NCBI RefSeq assembly: GCF_030704535.1
Contig: NC_081820.1
Location: 18,777,501-18,841,500 of the forward strand
DNA length: 64,000 nt
From: Vitis vinifera
Lineage: Eukaryota; Streptophyta; Magnoliopsida; Vitales; Vitaceae
Direction: 5' to 3'
A model generated the notes under the pieces. That model saw only the letters and a list, made by a program, of their open reading frames with translations, did not search any database and was not told where the DNA came from. Positions 59,940 to 64,000 of the stretch are shown piece after piece. The translations under genes were made by a program, and so were the position numbers. The stretch's first letter is position 1; each line of letters starts with the position of its first letter.

Positions 59940-61290
59940 TTTGTCTTCTTTTTTTTTTAATGTGAATTCAATTCAATTCAATTCAAAACAACAACCGCAC
60001 CTAAGACCATGCGGCGCAGAAGATACGGGTAAGGTTAAAAAATAAATTCAATATTAAAAAAAAAAATCTACCTAATTAATATTATAATTTCCCAAATCAA
60101 ATTGATCTTAACAAAAGAAGAGGGAATTGTATTAATATGTTTTTATTTTTAAAATAAAATTAATAATATTAAATTTTATATAATATACAATAAATTTTAA
60201 AGATTTAAAATAGTTTAAGAAAATTGAGATCTCAAAAAAAATTTATTACCTCAAATATTAAAATTTTATTAGGTAAATTTTAAAGATAATAGGTAATTTT
60301 TTTTAGAAGATGTTTTACTTTTAAATAAAAGAATTTTATTTGGAAAAAATGAATACAAATGAAGTGAGAGAGGGTTTGAGGAAAAAAAAATATCAAGAGA
60401 ATGAGAGAAGGTTTTACGACACTTTGTAATTATGTGGTTGAGATATTTTTTTAGGGGGAATCATGTAAACATACATTGTTTGGAATATATGGATGATGAC
60501 GCACTTTGCAACTATGTGGTCGTAGATATTTTTTTTAGGGGAATCATGTAAAAATGCATTGTTTGGAATATATGGATGAATTGAGAATTTTAAAAAATAA
60601 GTTTCATAAAAAGTATATTTTAAGGAAAGTAATTTTCAAAATTATGTATTAGGATAGTAGTTTTGTGCATGCTTCCAAAACAACCCTCCTTCCTTTCTTG
60701 TTTTTTTTTTCCATTTCAACTCACCTCGTTGGATTTCTCTTTATGTTATTTGGTAGAAATGGTTTTTAAATTTTGATTTTTTTAAAAAAATAATTCTAAC
60801 TTTTTTTCCACATTTTTGAAAATCTAATTAATTAAAAAAAGTCAAATTTAATTTTTAAAAGTACAATTCATTTATTCATTTTTTTTATTTTCTTTATTAA
60901 ATTTTTATTTTTTAATTAATACATTAAAATAAAATAGTTTTTAATATAAAACTATATTCACCTATAATAATTAATAATCTAATAAATTGATAAATAAATG
61001 CTAATATTTTAAATAATATTGATTTCAAATATATATATATATATATATATAATATCTTATTTTGTTTCATATTCATAATATTTATAATTTTTATATTATG
61101 GATCTCAATTTTTATATATTTTTATAGAATATTACACCTAATTTAAAAAAAAAAACCATTATCCACATGTGTTTTTGTTTTCTTCAAAATAAAAACAAAA
61201 AACAAAAAATAATGTTATTTTTGTTTTCTTCAAAATAAAAATAGAAATATCAACTTACTTTTAATTCCACCCAACAAAAAATTAGTAATT
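59940..61290. other. AT-rich intergenic DNA
   Basis: Contains a short AATTC tandem (about 59967), a tandem duplication at 60416-60580 and a (TA)n tract at 61028-61051. No gene. Confidence 0.5.
60416..60580. repeat. Tandem duplication, about 82-bp unit, two copies
   Basis: ACGACACTTTGTAATTATGT from 60416 recurs as GACGCACTTTGCAACTATGT from 60498. Both units share GGGGAATCATGTAAA and TTGTTTGGAATATATGGATG. Confidence 0.85.
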
Positions 61291-61291
61291 G

Positions 61292-61645
61292 TTATAAAAC
61301 AAGAACAAATACAATGCAAATCAAAGTAGTAGAGATAAAATATATCTTACTTTGATATATAATAGGGAAGAAGAAATCAGAGAAGAGAGTTGAGAAAGTT
61401 GAGAGAATGAAAAATAGAGAGTAAGAAATTTCTTTCTTACTTAAGGATACATATTATAGGGGATGGGAAGCCCTTTTATAGGCTTTCCAAATAGCTTCCA
61501 TTAATATTCTCATTAATGAATATTAATGAAACTCATAAATAACATTAATGGTTTCCATTAATGAGTATTAATGGAAGCCATAAATAACACTTAATAAACA
61601 TTTATTATAATTAATGTGGTGGCATTCATTACTTTAGTTATAACA
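61292..61645 (-). mobile_element. 3' LTR of a Ty1/copia element
   Basis: The LTR runs from TGTTATAA to TTATAACA (perfect 8-bp ends), 354 bp. On the minus strand it follows directly after a polypurine tract CCAAGGGGAAG (61646-61656). A CCTATAAAAGGGC TATA box lies near 61470. The 5 bp beyond it (GTAAT, 61287-61291) would be one half of the target duplication; the other half is outside the window. Confidence 0.85.
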
Positions 61646-64000
61646 CTTCCCCTTGGATGTCCACCACATTAAAGAATATGCCTCATTAAAACCTTGCTAG
61701 TAAAAAACCCTATGAGAAAAACCTAGCGAAGGAAAAATAGTGCAACATTCTTATAATTCTTTAAGTTGCTCTTGGTATGTTAGGACTGCCTCGTTAAAAA
61801 CCTTGTCAGTAAAACCCAGTAGGACAAAACTTGGACGAAAGAAAAAAGAGTACAGTACACTAACACCCTTTTACAAGCTTACTCCCCCTCATGTCGATAT
61901 CCTTGAGTTGACGCATTCCAATCCTGTGTATTAACTTCTTGAATGTTGAGGTTGACAATGATTTTGTGAATAAATCTGCTAGATTATCATTTGAGCGTAT
62001 TTGTTGCACTACAATTTCACCACTCTTTTGGAATTCATGTGTATAAAAGAATTTTGGTGAAATGTGTTTAGTTCTATCTTCTTTAATATAACCCCGTGTT
62101 ATTTGTGCAATGCATGCAACATTATCTTCAAATAATATTGTCGTTTCACCTTTGATAGAGGATAGTCCACATGATTCCCGAATATGCTGGATCATAGATC
62201 TTAGCCATATACATTCACGACTTGTTTCATGAATTGCCAGTATTTCTGAATGATTTGATGATGTGGCCACCATTGTTTGTTTAACAGATCTCCATGAAAT
62301 AGCAGTACCATTGCAATTAAACACATACCCTATTTGTGACCTACCTTTATGTGGATCTGAAAGATATCCCGCATCTGCATATCTAAGCAATTGTTGCTTT
62401 GATTCCTTTGAGTAAAATAAACCCATATCAGTAGTTCTGAAAAGATAATGCAATATATTTTTAATACCATTTCAATGTCTTCGAGTTGGAGCGGAACTGT
62501 ATCTTACTAATTAATTGACAAAAAAAGCAATGTTTGGGCGTGTACAATTGGCAAGATACATAAGTGCACCAATAGCACTAAGATATGGTACTTCAGGACC
62601 AACTAACTCTTCATCTTTTTCACAAGGACGAAATGGGTCTTTTTTCACATCAAGTGATCGAGCAACCATTGGAGAACTTAAAGAATGCGCTTTATCCATA
62701 TAAAAACGCTTTAAAACTTTCTTAATGTATGTTGATTGATGTACTAAAACTCCATTTGGAAAATACTCGATCTGCAGGCTAAGACAAAATTTTGTTTTTC
62801 CAAAATCTTTCATCTCAAATTCCTTTTTCAAGTAATTTGTTGTTCTTGTGAGCTCTTCAGGAGTTCCAACAAGATTTAAGTCATCAACATACACTGCAAT
62901 AATTGCAAATCCGGTTTCTGATTTCTTAATGAAGATGCATGGGCATATAGAGTTATTCACATACCCTTCTTTTAGCAAGTATTCGCTAAGGCAATTGTAC
63001 CACATGCGTCTAGATTACTTTAATCTATACAAGGATTGTTGTAACTTGATTGAGTACATGCTACGAGGCTTTGTACTATTTGCTCTAGGCAATTTAAATC
63101 CTTCAGGGATTTTCATGTATATATCATTATCCATGGATCCTTATAAATATGTTGTAATAACATCCATGAGACGCATATTTAGTCCTTCTGAGACTGCCAA
63201 ACTAATTAAGAAACGAAATGTGATTGCGTCCATGACGGGAGAATATGTTTCCTCGTAGTCAATACCAGGTCTCTACAAGAAACCTTGTGCTACTAATCGC
63301 GTTTTATATCTTATGATCTCATTTTTCTCATTGCGCTTTCGTACAAATACCCATTTGTACCCAACAGGGTTTACATCTTCACGTGTTTGGACTACAGGTC
63401 CAAAAACTTCTTGTTTTGTTAATGAGTTTAACTCTGCCTGTATAGCTTCTTTCCATTTTGGCTAATCATTTCTACATCAACATTCTTCCACATTTTGTGG
63501 TTTGGGATCTTCATCATTTCTTATGACTTTAGAGGCCACTTGGAAAGCAAAAATATTGTTAATAACAATATTATTTCGATCCCATTTTTCTCCCGTGTGT
63601 ACATAACTTACTAAGATCTCACAATTTTCAGGTACATGTGCCTCTTCAGGGGCTTCTCGTTCAATATGTGGCTCTTCATGGGCTTCTTGTTCAATATGTG
63701 CCTCTTCAGGGGCTTTCTGCATTATTTGCGCCTCTTCTAGGGCTATAGATTTATCAATTTTAAACTGATTAGTCATTTTGATGGTCTTTTCTAGAGTGCC
63801 AAGTTTTTCTTGGGTTCTCCTATTCTGGGGAGTTACATCCTTTGAGCCGTCAGGTCTACCATGCTTTAGGCGTATCTTAGATTCATTTGTTAACTATCCT
63901 ATAGGGACATCAATTCGTGCTGGAGTATTTGCAGCCGGGATATGTGACTTTGTCACTTTCTTCGTATCAATGAATGCATCTAGTAATTGATTTGCAAGAT
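61646..64000 (-). pseudogene. Ty1/copia polyprotein, 3' part (reverse transcriptase, RNase H), partial
   Basis: Read from the right edge: a linker with tandem repeats (63477-63776); the start of the reverse transcriptase region (VMDAITFRFLISLA, about 63235-63190); FAIIAVYVDDLNLVGT with the YVDD catalytic site (about 62905); then LMYLANCTRPNIAFFVN; then the RNase H part (ADAGYLSDPHKGRSQIGYVF, EDNVACIAQ, NLADLFTKSL) ending near 61863. In-frame stops replace sense codons at about 63014 (Q in LKQS), at about 62510 and 62477 (TGA for W), and one near 63150. The element can therefore not make pol on its own. The rest (integrase, gag, 5' LTR) lies beyond the window. Confidence 0.88.
63637..63742 (-). 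repeat. 30-bp in-frame tandem repeat in the copia linker
   Basis: Three and a half units encode the decapeptide EEAHIEQEA(H/P) and variants between the integrase and reverse transcriptase parts. The frame is kept across units. Confidence 0.85.

Noticed and set aside
1..64000. CRISPR arrays, rRNA genes or bacterial-type operons
   Set aside because: No regularly spaced direct repeats, rRNA sequence or bacterial gene order; the DNA is plainly plant nuclear.

Overview
This is a plant nuclear DNA window, almost certainly from a dicot. It is AT-rich and intron-rich, and the spaces between genes are packed with nested mobile elements. The proteins and the repeat style look grapevine-like (Vitis), but that is an inference from memory, not a database result.

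Six intact-looking protein genes can be read. In order they are: a 1003-aa mitochondrial-type P-class PPR protein (5344-8355, minus); an EBP2-type ribosome-biogenesis factor with a 5'UTR intron (24231-25139, plus); a small membrane-anchored DUF761 protein (27358-27825, plus); a five-exon AT-hook/PPC (AHL) DNA-binding protein (30117-37741, minus); a twelve-exon MAP65-3/PLEIADE-type microtubule bundler (39298-43425, minus); and a three-exon TBL/YLS7-type polysaccharide O-acetyltransferase (52211-57674, minus). Every splice junction given in the entries keeps the reading frame and uses GT/AG. The genes form no operon-like group and look like independent housekeeping, division and cell-wall genes.

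Region by region: 61-4612 is a decayed duplicate of the 3' two thirds of the AHL gene. It lies about 30 kb from its parent, with the PPR and EBP2 genes between them. From 10.6 to 19.5 kb there is a nest of mobile DNA: an old Ty1/copia relic interrupted by a 3.97-kb TG..CA element that carries pieces of three host genes (SIN3-like, S-adenosylmethionine synthetase, plastid ClpP), by a TIR element with a clean 8-bp target duplication inside the reverse transcriptase, and by a Tourist-like MITE. At 19960-20156 a 197-bp palindromic element carries a tRNA-like pol III promoter core. At 46325-48428 a 2.1-kb element is an almost perfect inverted repeat of the same TIR family. The right end (61292-64000) is the 3' part of a more recent but nonsense-mutated copia element on the minus strand, with its LTR and polypurine tract.

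The most interesting items are the gene-fragment-carrying element, the giant palindrome with its dispersed TIR family, the palindromic pol III element, and the probable mitotic MSA sites in front of the MAP65-3 gene.
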